Shown here piece by piece: positions 7,182 to 14,496 of a stretch of DNA of 23,751 bases. The number at the start of each line of letters is the position of its first letter. The stretch's first letter is position 1. The stretch is from IMG/VR virus record IMGVR_UViG_3300022925_000178, positions 1 through 23,751 of that record; one strand, written 5' to 3'. Made by a program: the position numbers and the translations under genes. The notes under the pieces were generated by a model. It saw nothing but the letters and a program-made list of their open reading frames with translations, made no database searches and was not told where the DNA came from. Source of the stretch: a virus.

Positions 7182-7832
7182 TTATACTAATTTAAGGGAA
7201 GGGATAAGAAGTGATTTTTGAATATTCTTAACTTTTTCTTCTAAATCTTCGATGGAGCCGTCATTGTGAATAACGTAGTCTACCGGACTACCTACCCAGT
7301 TCCATTCAGATTCGTGTACATCTTTGTACTTAGTTTTCATAATCTTATGTGCGACTGCGCTATCGTTTGCGTCTTTAGCAGTGTCCCACCATTCAGGTAG
7401 TTCGTTGCGTCTAACCCAAATAACTTTGCCGCCCATGCGGTTAATTAGTTTTAGTTCGTTTTGGAAACGTGCATCACTTATTACTACTGTTTGATCTTTG
7501 TGACTTTTACGAATGCGATATTCCAAACTATCCATCCATAAGTCTTCGTGCCAATGCTTACGTAGGACATCAGTGCCAAGTAGCTGTAATGCAAGGCGGG
7601 GAGTAAAATTTGGAATATCTAATTTTTTTGACCAAAACAAGTCTGGGGTTTCTCGGAATTCTCTGCTTTCAACAGTGTCGCCTTCTAATAAGTCTCGTGG
7701 CCAACCGAATATTGCCGAACACACATCCTTGAGTGGCGCCGCAAAACTATCTGTTGCACAGCCAGCTTCCTCGAACATTCCTGCTACTGTACCTTTTCCA
7801 CTTCCTATTAATCCAACGAGTCCTATTATAAT
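7182..7832 (-). CDS. gp1: Deoxynucleoside monophosphate kinase (gp1-type), apparent ATT start
   Basis: Phosphorylates dNMPs to dNDPs for phage DNA synthesis. The first ATG (7776-7778) would remove the P-loop. The frame continues upstream to an ATT at 7830-7832, giving 216 residues that begin IIIGLVGLIGSGKGTV (read M at position 1), with Walker A GLIGSGKGT at residues 7-15. GGAGG at 7841-7845 lies 8 bases before this ATT, and no ATG, GTG or TTG occurs in frame upstream before a TAA. Other family signs are FTPRLALQLLGTDVLRKHW, VVISDARFQNELKLI and a final VDYVIHNDGSIEDL. T4 gp1 is 241 residues. A consensus sigma70 promoter lies just upstream, fitting an early gene. The enzyme call is strong; the ATT start is inferred from the P-loop and Shine-Dalgarno. 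Confidence 0.82.
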   Translation of the reverse strand: MIIGLVGLIGSGKGTVAGMFEEAGCATDSFAAPLKDVCSAIFGWPRDLLEGDTVESREFRETPDLFWSKKLDIPNFTPRLALQLLGTDVLRKHWHEDLWMDSLEYRIRKSHKDQTVVISDARFQNELKLINRMGGKVIWVRRNELPEWWDTAKDANDSAVAHKIMKTKYKDVHESEWNWVGSPVDYVIHNDGSIEDLEEKVKNIQKSLLIPSLKLV

Positions 7833-7860
7833 GAGACTATCCTCCGAGCATTTATTTTAA

Positions 7861-7888
7861 ATTATAACACTTATTTATGTATTGTCAA
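7861..7888 (-). promoter_or_regulatory. Consensus sigma70 (early) promoter for dNMP kinase
   Basis: On the minus strand TTGACA (7883-7888) and TATAAT (7861-7866) are both perfect and separated by 16 bases. Transcription should start near 7854, giving a leader of about 20 bases with GGAGG before the ATT start of the kinase. Confidence 0.8.
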
Positions 7889-7895
7889 GTATTAT

Positions 7896-7903
7896 GATAA
7901 ATA
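7896..7903 (+). promoter_or_regulatory. T4-type late promoter GATAAATA for homing endonuclease
   Basis: Plus-strand GATAAATA 58 bases before the ATG at 7962. The leader carries AAGGAG. It lies back to back with the minus-strand sigma70 promoter. Confidence 0.6.
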
Positions 7904-7961
7904 AAAGTGTAGATCGCGTGTTGGAGCACCATCTACTCTAATACTAGAAAGGAGTATCAGC

Positions 7962-8783
7962 ATGAGTATTTATAACTCTATCAAAAAACATAAAAGATTT
8001 ACCGACGTATTACCGTACACATATTACATTAAACACATACTGTCTAATACCAAATATTATGGTGTTCGTTGGGCAAATAAAGTAAGTCCACTTAGCGATT
8101 TTGGTATAAAATACCATACCTCCGGCAAGTTCAAGGAAGAATTTAAATATCACCCCGAACGATTCGAGTACAGATTATGCTGGACGTTTGACCACAAAGA
8201 TGATGCTATCTTGTATGAGAACAAAATAATAACAAGAGTATACAGAAAAAACGATTGGGCTAATAATAATGCTTATCCTGCGTTTTATAACCAGTCTGGA
8301 CCAAATACTGGCAACAAAGTAACCGAAGAACAAAAAATACTTAGAAGAAAGCAAATAACCGGACGGAGAGGATTTAATAACGGAAGTAGCAATTTTCTAT
8401 TGTTTCCGAATGACCCAAAAGCAAAATTGCTAGATTCGGGCTATACACAAGCGTTTAAAAATAAAGTAACTGCTTCGGCGAAGAACCGGCCTCCACGGAC
8501 ACAAGAATATAAAGAAAACATGTCAAGAAGTTGTAAGGGAAAGAAAGTATCAGATACTACTAAAGAAAGAATGAAGATTTCTAATAGCCAAGACGCAGTA
8601 GGCAGGTCTTGGTATAATGACGGGGCTAAAAATTATCGGCTAACGCCAGACGATAAAAGACGAAAAGTGTTATCGAAAGGACGGTTGTTATCTGAAAATC
8701 ACAGAGAAAAAATCATAAAGCACAATAAATCAGAAGGGCAAAGACGGGCCGTTAGCGTAGCTAGGACTAGTGCTACCCGATAA
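7962..8783 (+). CDS. Free-standing GIY-YIG homing endonuclease
   Basis: A 273-residue protein. Residues 18-95 carry a GIY-YIG-type nuclease domain of the kind common in phages: PYTYYIKHI (18-25), KYYGVRWANK (31-40) and a candidate catalytic Glu86 in LYENKII. The C-terminal half is basic and has two copies of a DNA-binding-like motif: GRRGFNNGSSNFLLFPND (134-151) and GRSWYNDGAKNYRLTPDD (214-231). NUMOD3-like helices sit between and around them (NKVTEEQKILRRKQITG; GKKVSDTTKERMKISNS). Such enzymes cut DNA at gene-specific sites and spread themselves. It is opposite in strand to its neighbours and its last 11 bases overlap the 3' end of gp13, as expected of an inserted selfish gene. AAGGAG lies 7 bases before ATG. 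Confidence 0.78.
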   Translation: MSIYNSIKKHKRFTDVLPYTYYIKHILSNTKYYGVRWANKVSPLSDFGIKYHTSGKFKEEFKYHPERFEYRLCWTFDHKDDAILYENKIITRVYRKNDWANNNAYPAFYNQSGPNTGNKVTEEQKILRRKQITGRRGFNNGSSNFLLFPNDPKAKLLDSGYTQAFKNKVTASAKNRPPRTQEYKENMSRSCKGKKVSDTTKERMKISNSQDAVGRSWYNDGAKNYRLTPDDKRRKVLSKGRLLSENHREKIIKHNKSEGQRRAVSVARTSATR

Positions 8784-9534
8784 TGAAGCCGAGTGGGAAA
8801 TTGCCCTCTTCCATGTTGTGTACTTGTTCCTTAAGTGCTTCCAGTTCTGCAACGGCTTCTGCTTTTAGAGCTTCACCATTAAGTTGGATATTTCCGCCTG
8901 CGCCGGGTAATCCGCTTTGGTACTTGCTACGTGCTTCGCCGAGCATATACTTAGACATTGCCAATGAGTAATTAGCTAACCAAGGATTAGCATAAACATC
9001 TCTCAACAAAACACTCTCAGGGATGAAATTGTTTACTACTGCTAACACTTCTTCTGTATGTCTTATATTTCTAAGTATTTTTAACTTCTTAGTATTTCTA
9101 TTCCAGTTAAAGTCGTATTCGCTACCGAATATTCTACTAATTGTTTCTTTGTACTGCGCAAATGCGTCAAATACCGCAAGACCACCAATCTGGCCTGCCT
9201 GAAGCATGTACATATTGTTAAATGCTACATCAAATGGATCGAAGTTTGTACCGCCGCCACTGTTAGTGCCGATGCCTCGTCTGTAAAGACGCTGTACTTC
9301 CATAACCTCATCCGGAAAGGTGTATTCTGTTACACCTGCAATAGTGCTAAAAAATACTACACTTTCCTCAGTGCTACCGCTACTGGTTTGCCTGTAGACT
9401 GCTAATGCTTTATCAATAGCAACATCGTAATGTTGTCGGTCCAGTTCAACGTCTACCATATCGTCGGCTAACCGCAATCGTAATTCTTTAATAAGTTCTT
9501 CTCGGCTTAAGTAGCCGATCTGATTAATAGGCAT
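8773..9534 (-). CDS. gp13: Neck protein gp13 (head closure)
   Basis: A 253-residue protein (T4 gp13 is 309). gp13 and gp14 close the packaged head and form the platform for tail joining. The N-terminal helical pattern REELIKELRLRLADDMVDVELD followed by HYDVAIDKALAVYRQ is typical of head-closure proteins of marine T4-like phages. So are EYTFPDEVMEVQRLYRRGIG and the helical C-terminal YSLAMSKYMLGEARSKY. The start is supported by GGAGAAA before ATG and a GATAAATA late promoter at 9559-9566 that overlaps the stop of the previous gene. Its partner gp14 is encoded 1.5 kb away on the opposite strand, an unusual split of a normally adjacent pair. gp13 rather than another connector protein is likely but not certain. 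Confidence 0.75.
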   Translation of the reverse strand: MPINQIGYLSREELIKELRLRLADDMVDVELDRQHYDVAIDKALAVYRQTSSGSTEESVVFFSTIAGVTEYTFPDEVMEVQRLYRRGIGTNSGGGTNFDPFDVAFNNMYMLQAGQIGGLAVFDAFAQYKETISRIFGSEYDFNWNRNTKKLKILRNIRHTEEVLAVVNNFIPESVLLRDVYANPWLANYSLAMSKYMLGEARSKYQSGLPGAGGNIQLNGEALKAEAVAELEALKEQVHNMEEGNFPLGFIIG

Positions 9535-9558
9535 GTAGTTTCTCCAAATACTTTACAG

Positions 9559-9566
9559 TATTTATC
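9559..9566 (-). promoter_or_regulatory. T4-type late promoter GATAAATA for gp13
   Basis: Minus-strand GATAAATA overlapping the TGA of the 381-residue gene and 24 bases before the gp13 ATG. It lets gp13 be expressed late although the upstream pair has an early-type promoter. Confidence 0.7.
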
Positions 9567-10710
9567 AACTAAATGCTTTTAGAATCACTATGTTAGGTCC
9601 TAGTCTGCCGTTTAACTTAGTATCCGTAGCTTTGATGCTATCGAATGCTTTTCCGTACTTAGTCTTTGCGTTGCCTTTGAACAGTTTAAGTTGCTCTTCG
9701 GGCTTACGTAGCGTTTTCTGAAAACTTAGGTTTTCCATAAAGTTTATAATCGACGCGCCTTTTACGCTTAGACTTGGACCTATATCGTCAGCCTTATAAA
9801 CACCAATCTTTCTGTATTTGGTATTATACACCCAAAGCTCTCTAGCATCTATAATATCAGCTGGATTAATGCTAGCAATACCTAACTTACTATCGTTTAT
9901 TTGATATTTTAGTTTAGCTACAAGTTTTTCTTTACTAACTGATTTAGGTTTGCGTGTCTTGCGTGTTGCTTTGCTAGTTTTAATGTATGTGTCGCAAGCC
10001 GCGTTAATTTTGTCAAAGAATGCTAAGAATTCCTTCTTCTTTTTAGCACTCAAATGATCGTATGCCTGTGTTAATTCCGCATCGTCGCCTTCGATTACTT
10101 CTACTATTTCAGTATAAGCAGGCTCAAATACGTCTTTAATGATTTTAGCGTGATTAGCTTTTATCAATCCGCCATCAAATGCTAGCATATCGTTATAAGG
10201 CTCAAATTTTGCTAGAGTAAAGTTGCCATCAACTAAGTCGTCGATGTAGCCTTCCCATTCACTAGTTAATCCAACTACCTGTTCGCGCATACGTTGCTGA
10301 ATAGTAACTACTTTCTTTTCAGGTTTGGCGGCTTCTTCTTCAAGTTTTAATTCTTTCAAGTCTTTGCTAAGTTCAATCCACTCTACTACGTATTCTGCTA
10401 TACCTGCGTCTAAGGCTTCGTATGAGAAGCCAAGTTTATTTGTAATCCAGATATATTTGCCGACATGAACAAACGTGTAATCCGGCAATAGATTTAATTG
10501 CTTACGCTGTTCTTTAGTTAATTTGTATGTTTTTAGAAAGTCTTTAGTTGCTTTAATCTTTGCCTTGTTATCAATTTCGTAGTGGACAAAGAATTCAGCA
10601 TGTTGGTGAGCTTTGTAGCGTTCGTCTTCTGTACCGGTAGCCGCTTTCTTGAGATTAGCCCATACAGGTTCGGGTGTTAAATACACATTCTTCTTTTTAC
10701 GTACAGCCAT
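9565..10710 (-). CDS. Conserved phage protein of unknown function (381 residues)
   Basis: I recognise the C-terminal style (WVYNTKYRKIGVYKADDIGP, then FQKTLRKPEEQLKLFKG and DTKLNGRLGPNIVILKA) as that of a protein common in marine T4-like phages, but it has no known function. It is strongly charged and largely helical, with a Lys-rich N-terminus (MAVRKKKNVYL), an acidic/basic linker near residues 120-135 and a second basic stretch (SKATRKTRKPKSVSKEKL, about 243-260), suggesting nucleic-acid or large-complex contact. Its ATG overlaps the stop of the 72-residue membrane gene (TAATG), and both follow a consensus sigma70 promoter. It is therefore likely to be made early, unlike the structural genes around it. 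Confidence 0.65.
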   Translation of the reverse strand: MAVRKKKNVYLTPEPVWANLKKAATGTEDERYKAHQHAEFFVHYEIDNKAKIKATKDFLKTYKLTKEQRKQLNLLPDYTFVHVGKYIWITNKLGFSYEALDAGIAEYVVEWIELSKDLKELKLEEEAAKPEKKVVTIQQRMREQVVGLTSEWEGYIDDLVDGNFTLAKFEPYNDMLAFDGGLIKANHAKIIKDVFEPAYTEIVEVIEGDDAELTQAYDHLSAKKKKEFLAFFDKINAACDTYIKTSKATRKTRKPKSVSKEKLVAKLKYQINDSKLGIASINPADIIDARELWVYNTKYRKIGVYKADDIGPSLSVKGASIINFMENLSFQKTLRKPEEQLKLFKGNAKTKYGKAFDSIKATDTKLNGRLGPNIVILKAFS

Positions 10711-10928
10711 TATTTTAACACCTCTTTGTTATTGTATGCTTCGCGGAGTTCTTGTGGCCACTCATTAAAATCGTCAATATTAGATGACGACTTAAGTGCG
10801 TTAGACTTGCTTAAAAATCTAATAGTGCCGAGAACAGCAACCCATTTTCCGCTGGACTCTCCCGCCTTAAACGAAAAGTAACTGTTGAGAGCAATTACAC
10901 CCAAAAATACCCACATATAATCTTCCAT
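10710..10928 (-). CDS. Small membrane protein, early-expressed (unknown)
   Basis: A 72-residue protein. Residues 4-20 (YMWVFLGVIALNSYFSF) form a likely transmembrane helix. A second, shorter hydrophobic patch (KWVAVLGTIRFL, 28-39) could lie on the membrane. The C-terminal 30 residues are polar and charged. It is the first gene after a perfect sigma70 promoter at 10960-10987 and is coupled to the 381-residue gene by a TAATG overlap. Early timing and membrane location are the only inferences possible; no function is recognised. Confidence 0.6.
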   Translation of the reverse strand: MEDYMWVFLGVIALNSYFSFKAGESSGKWVAVLGTIRFLSKSNALKSSSNIDDFNEWPQELREAYNNKEVLK

Positions 10929-10959
10929 TTTTTCTACCCATTATTGTTTAAGTTCTACT

Positions 10960-10987
10960 ATTATACACTCAAATAAGAGTATGTCAA
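10960..10987 (-). promoter_or_regulatory. Consensus sigma70 (early) promoter for the 72/381-residue pair
   Basis: Minus-strand TTGACA (10982-10987) and TATAAT (10960-10965), both perfect and 16 bases apart, the same layout as at 7861-7888. Both also share ACTTGACA around the -35 element. Confidence 0.8.
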
Positions 10988-11032
10988 GTTATTTAGCAAC
11001 CTTTTTTGGATTTTCTACCCTTGCAAGTTATT

Positions 11033-11040
11033 GATAAATA
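11033..11040 (+). promoter_or_regulatory. T4-type late promoter GATAAATA for gp14 operon
   Basis: Plus-strand GATAAATA 27 bases before the gp14 ATG. The leader contains GAGG. It likely drives gp14, the M15 peptidase and gp15. Confidence 0.7.
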
Positions 11041-11067
11041 GTGTTATATAACATTTGAGGAAAATTA

Positions 11068-12129
11068 ATGCCACGTTTAAGTCTCTGGAACCCAATAAAA
11101 ACGAACGATTTTAGCTTTATAGACAGAATTGTTGGTGAACATTTGTATGCTGGCGGCACTGGTGTGCTTGTACATAAGTATTTGGGTGCTAATGACCAAC
11201 CTGACGTAAATGATCCAACTAGGCCAGCAACCGCAGGCACAGACGATCCTACATTTATACAAGATTTACTATTCTTAGAAAACAGAGACCGCAAGTATGA
11301 TACTACTGTATACGAAATGCGCGGGCAGTACAATATACAAGATAATGATGCGTACGATTTAACACAGTTTGGTTTATTTTTAGCAAACGGTACGCTGTTT
11401 ATGAATTTCCATATAGAAAGTATGTTCGAATCATTAGGCAGAAAACTTATGCCTGGTGATGTTATTGAACTTCCTCATCTACGTGACGATATTTTGTTAG
11501 GTAGTGACGAAGCCATAAACGGATTTTATGTAATTACAGATGGCGCTAGGCCAGCCGAAGGTTATGATCCACGCTGGTGGCCACATCTTTGGAGAGTTAA
11601 GTTAGGTCCTATTACAGACAGCCAGGAATACAGAGATATTCTTGGCACTGGTGAGAACGAGGAAGATTTACGTAATCTTATTAGTACTTACGCAGACGAC
11701 ATTGCTATCAATGATGCTATCTTAGCCGCGGCAGAACTCGAAGTTCCATACGATCCGCAATATAGAGAAACTGCACATTTATTTTACGATCCAGAAGTTC
11801 CAGATAAGCCTGTAGTAGATTTTTTCTCTGGAGACGGTAATCCTCCGAATGGTACTGCTGTTGTAGGCACAGGTACTACTTTCCCAACAAGCGGTGTCGT
11901 AGATGGCGATTACTTTTTACGTACAGATTTTGAGCCAGACAGATTATTTAGAAAATCCGGTACACGTTGGATTTATGTTGAAACTGATACACGTGACGTT
12001 TGGGCATCTGCTAATAAACTACTTACAACATTTGTCAACAACGACAATACAACAACAAACACAGACGGTACTACTGCTCCTGAGAAAACTAATCTCAGCA
12101 AAGTTGTATTACCTAAAACAGATAATTGA
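11068..12129 (+). CDS. gp14: Neck protein gp14
   Basis: gp14 joins gp13 in the neck between head and tail. This 353-residue protein shows the marine gp14 signature FMNFHIESMFESLGRKLMPG (111-130) then DVIELPHLRDD (131-141), and the helical segment around residues 185-225. It is longer than T4 gp14 (256 residues). The extra C-terminal part (about 258-304) contains a module GVVDGDYFLRTDFEPDRLFR with SGTRWIYV, of the same DGxxxxxTD...L.R..G..W.Y kind as the repeats in gp18. The final 40 residues are Asn/Thr rich. A late promoter at 11033-11040 and GAGG before ATG support the start. Its TGA lies 8 bases before the ATG of the M15 peptidase. Confidence 0.82.
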   Translation: MPRLSLWNPIKTNDFSFIDRIVGEHLYAGGTGVLVHKYLGANDQPDVNDPTRPATAGTDDPTFIQDLLFLENRDRKYDTTVYEMRGQYNIQDNDAYDLTQFGLFLANGTLFMNFHIESMFESLGRKLMPGDVIELPHLRDDILLGSDEAINGFYVITDGARPAEGYDPRWWPHLWRVKLGPITDSQEYRDILGTGENEEDLRNLISTYADDIAINDAILAAAELEVPYDPQYRETAHLFYDPEVPDKPVVDFFSGDGNPPNGTAVVGTGTTFPTSGVVDGDYFLRTDFEPDRLFRKSGTRWIYVETDTRDVWASANKLLTTFVNNDNTTTNTDGTTAPEKTNLSKVVLPKTDN

Positions 12130-12137
12130 GAGGAAAC

Positions 12138-12611
12138 ATGAAATTAAGTAAGAATTTTAGTTTAAGCGAGTTCACACGCTCCGAGACTGCAAAACGCAAA
12201 GGTATAAACAACGAACCGAGCAGGGAGCATTTTGACAATCTGCTTTATTTAGTAGAGACTATTTGTCAGCCAGTAAGAGACCATTTCGGTAAACCTGTTA
12301 GAGTAACATCCGGTTATAGATCACCTGACTTAAATAAAGCAATAGGAGGCTCGCGCACATCGCAACATTGTAAGGGCGAAGCTGTTGATATGGAAATAGC
12401 AGGCGTATCAAATAAAGAGCTTGCTGATTGGATTGTTAATAACTGCAAGTTCGATCAAGTTATTTTAGAATTTTATAACCCAGCCGAAGGCGAAAATAGT
12501 GGATGGGTTCATGCTTCTGTTAAACGTAGCAATAATAGAGGCACGAAACTTATCGCATTTAAAGACGGTAAAAAGACACGGTACGAACTTGTAACAGAGT
12601 TTGAGGATTAA
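12138..12611 (+). CDS. M15-family zinc peptidase, probable endolysin
   Basis: A 157-residue L-alanyl-D-glutamate or D-Ala-D-Ala type peptidase that cuts peptidoglycan peptide bridges. The zinc motif is intact: H77 and D84 in SRTSQHCKGEAVDM, and H125 in SGWVHAS, with a likely catalytic Glu111 in VILEFYN. Also typical are the leading NFSLSEFTRSETA and VTSGYRSPDLN. I chose ATG 12138; a TTG at 12126 in frame would overlap gp14 and would put the GAGAGGA Shine-Dalgarno inside the gene. There is no signal peptide, so a holin would be needed for access, or it could be a virion-associated lysin, since it lies between gp14 and gp15 in one operon. Lysis role is inferred from family. Confidence 0.85.
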   Translation: MKLSKNFSLSEFTRSETAKRKGINNEPSREHFDNLLYLVETICQPVRDHFGKPVRVTSGYRSPDLNKAIGGSRTSQHCKGEAVDMEIAGVSNKELADWIVNNCKFDQVILEFYNPAEGENSGWVHASVKRSNNRGTKLIAFKDGKKTRYELVTEFED

Positions 12612-12613
12612 TA

Positions 12614-14479
12614 ATGGCAAATCTTGACTACTTTTATGACGAACAAATTAAGCGATACTTGCTTCAGCTTATTCGTGTGTTTTCTCACTTTCAAGTAAAG
12701 GAAGTGTCAAGCACCGGCACCAGTTACAATCGAGTGCCTGTTCGTTATGGTGATGCTAGCAGAATGGTATCGAGTATTTTGAGGAACAACTCAGAGAACG
12801 TCGTAAACTCTGCGCCGTTTATAGCACTAAGCATTAATGAGTTACAGCTATCGAGAGAACGCGCACAAGATCCAATGAACGTAGACACTAAACAAGTAGC
12901 TGAACGTTTATATGATCCCGACACTGGCACATACTCTTCTGAGCAGGGCAACTTGTACACTGTACAAAAATATATGCCTGTTCCGTATGATCTTACATTA
13001 CAAGTTGATATTTGGACTACAAACACTGATACTAAATTACAATTATTAGAACAAATTTTTGTGTTGTTTAATCCTAGTCTAGAGTTACAAAGCAATAGCA
13101 ATCCGCTAGATTGGTCTAACGTATTTAATATAACATTAACTAATACTTCGTGGACTAGCAGAAGTGTGCCAGCCGGCGTTGATGAAAGTTTAGATATTGC
13201 TACGCTTACATTTGAGGTGCCTATTTGGATTTCTCCTCCAGCTAAGGTTAAGGCGCAATCTATTATACAAAAAATTATTGCAGATATTCACACTGTAGAT
13301 AGTATAGCAGACTTAGGATTCGATAATGATTACTATGACTTCTTTAGCAGTATAGAAAATACTGCGCAGGTTATTGTTACTCCAGGAGATTATTACTTAC
13401 AAATTAGCGGCAGTTCTGCTGTGTTACTTAATTCCGCTGGCATAGAGCAATCGTGGAACAATGTCATTGAGATGTATGGCACTGTATCTACTACTAGCTT
13501 GCTTAAATTAAACACTACTAACGATCCTGAGAACGATACAGATGTTATTGTAGGAGGTATAAGCCTGTCAAATAATACGATGACGTTTACGTTAGATTCT
13601 GACACGTTGCCTACTAACACCGTATCTAGTGTTGATAGCATTATAGACCCTAGGGCTGTTTATCCCGGTGACGGGCTTGACCCTGCATCTGCAGGACAAC
13701 GTTACCTTCTTACTGAGGATATAAGTCCTGCAGTTTATGAAACCGTTATTACTCCGGCAGTACCGGCAGTTCCGCCTACATTAGGTAACGTGGAAAGCTC
13801 AAGCAATTGGACTATTATAATTAACGATTTACAGGGTCCGGACAAATCTAGTTTCGAGATTGCTGAGATAGGTTGGTACGATACAAGCAATGTTTATTTG
13901 GGTGAGCCCGGCTTAATTGCGGCCAACACTGATGTATTATACGACGGGAATCCGTTTACTACGTATATCGATTCTTTCCCTAATGATGGGATTTTTGCTG
14001 TAGGGTTTTTCCCGGAGGTTGAAATCGGGCGCGTAGACATTACCGTTGCCCCTGGTGTTGATAATTTGCCGACCTCTATTAGTATTACATTTGAAAACGA
14101 CTTGAAAACTATTGTTGAATTAGTACGATACGATGGTTTAGACTTTGCTAATAATTCATACACTTATTCATTTACAGGGTTTAATACCGGCATAGCAGAT
14201 CCAGGATCGCCAGAGATACCCGAGACATCAAATTTAGAATTAGTGGCGGGCCAAGCTAATTTTACATTAGCGTGGGATATCTTAGCTAGAGAAAATGATA
14301 TTATCGAATTCGACGCTGACAGTAACAGCTGGATAGTGTCTTACGATTCTAGTAATGTGTCAACCGAAAATTACGTAACAAGTACTGCTAGTTCTACACA
14401 ATACAAGTGGACAGGCTCGCAGTGGATTAACAGTTATGAAGGCACTTATAATCCAGGTTACTGGGTTTTAGTTCTCTAA
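12614..14479 (+). CDS. gp15: Tail sheath stabiliser gp15 with nested sugar-binding-like domain
   Basis: gp15 caps the top of the tail and binds the neck. Residues 1-225 are a typical gp15 core: YFYDEQIKRYLLQLIRVFSHFQ, YTVQKYMPVPYDLTLQVDIW, LEQIFVLFNPSLELQ and FEVPIWISPPAKVKAQSIIQ. T4 gp15 is 272 residues; this one is 621. Residues 250-368 and 547-621 look like the C-terminal extension of marine gp15s (AQVIVTPGDYYL, AGQRYLLTEDI, then ENDIIEFDADSNSWIV, TQYKWTGSQWINSYEG). Between them residues about 369-546 form an insert resembling a discoidin (F5/8 type C) domain: FEIAEIGWYD, VLYDGNPFTTYIDS, EIGRVDITV. GAGGAT precedes the ATG; it follows the M15 gene by 2 bases. Confidence 0.82.
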   Translation: MANLDYFYDEQIKRYLLQLIRVFSHFQVKEVSSTGTSYNRVPVRYGDASRMVSSILRNNSENVVNSAPFIALSINELQLSRERAQDPMNVDTKQVAERLYDPDTGTYSSEQGNLYTVQKYMPVPYDLTLQVDIWTTNTDTKLQLLEQIFVLFNPSLELQSNSNPLDWSNVFNITLTNTSWTSRSVPAGVDESLDIATLTFEVPIWISPPAKVKAQSIIQKIIADIHTVDSIADLGFDNDYYDFFSSIENTAQVIVTPGDYYLQISGSSAVLLNSAGIEQSWNNVIEMYGTVSTTSLLKLNTTNDPENDTDVIVGGISLSNNTMTFTLDSDTLPTNTVSSVDSIIDPRAVYPGDGLDPASAGQRYLLTEDISPAVYETVITPAVPAVPPTLGNVESSSNWTIIINDLQGPDKSSFEIAEIGWYDTSNVYLGEPGLIAANTDVLYDGNPFTTYIDSFPNDGIFAVGFFPEVEIGRVDITVAPGVDNLPTSISITFENDLKTIVELVRYDGLDFANNSYTYSFTGFNTGIADPGSPEIPETSNLELVAGQANFTLAWDILARENDIIEFDADSNSWIVSYDSSNVSTENYVTSTASSTQYKWTGSQWINSYEGTYNPGYWVLVL

Positions 14480-14483
14480 TATA

Positions 14484-14491
14484 GTTAAATA
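14484..14491 (+). promoter_or_regulatory. Late-promoter variant GTTAAATA
   Basis: Plus-strand GTTAAATACTATT matches the T4 extended late consensus TATAAATACTATT in its last ten bases, and sits exactly 5 bases before the Nudix ATG (leaderless layout). Confidence 0.5.
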
Positions 14492-14496
14492 CTATT

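Noticed and set aside
12126-12137. TTG start for the M15 peptidase
   Set aside because: It overlaps the gp14 stop and contains the Shine-Dalgarno used by the ATG at 12138; the four extra residues are not typical of the family.
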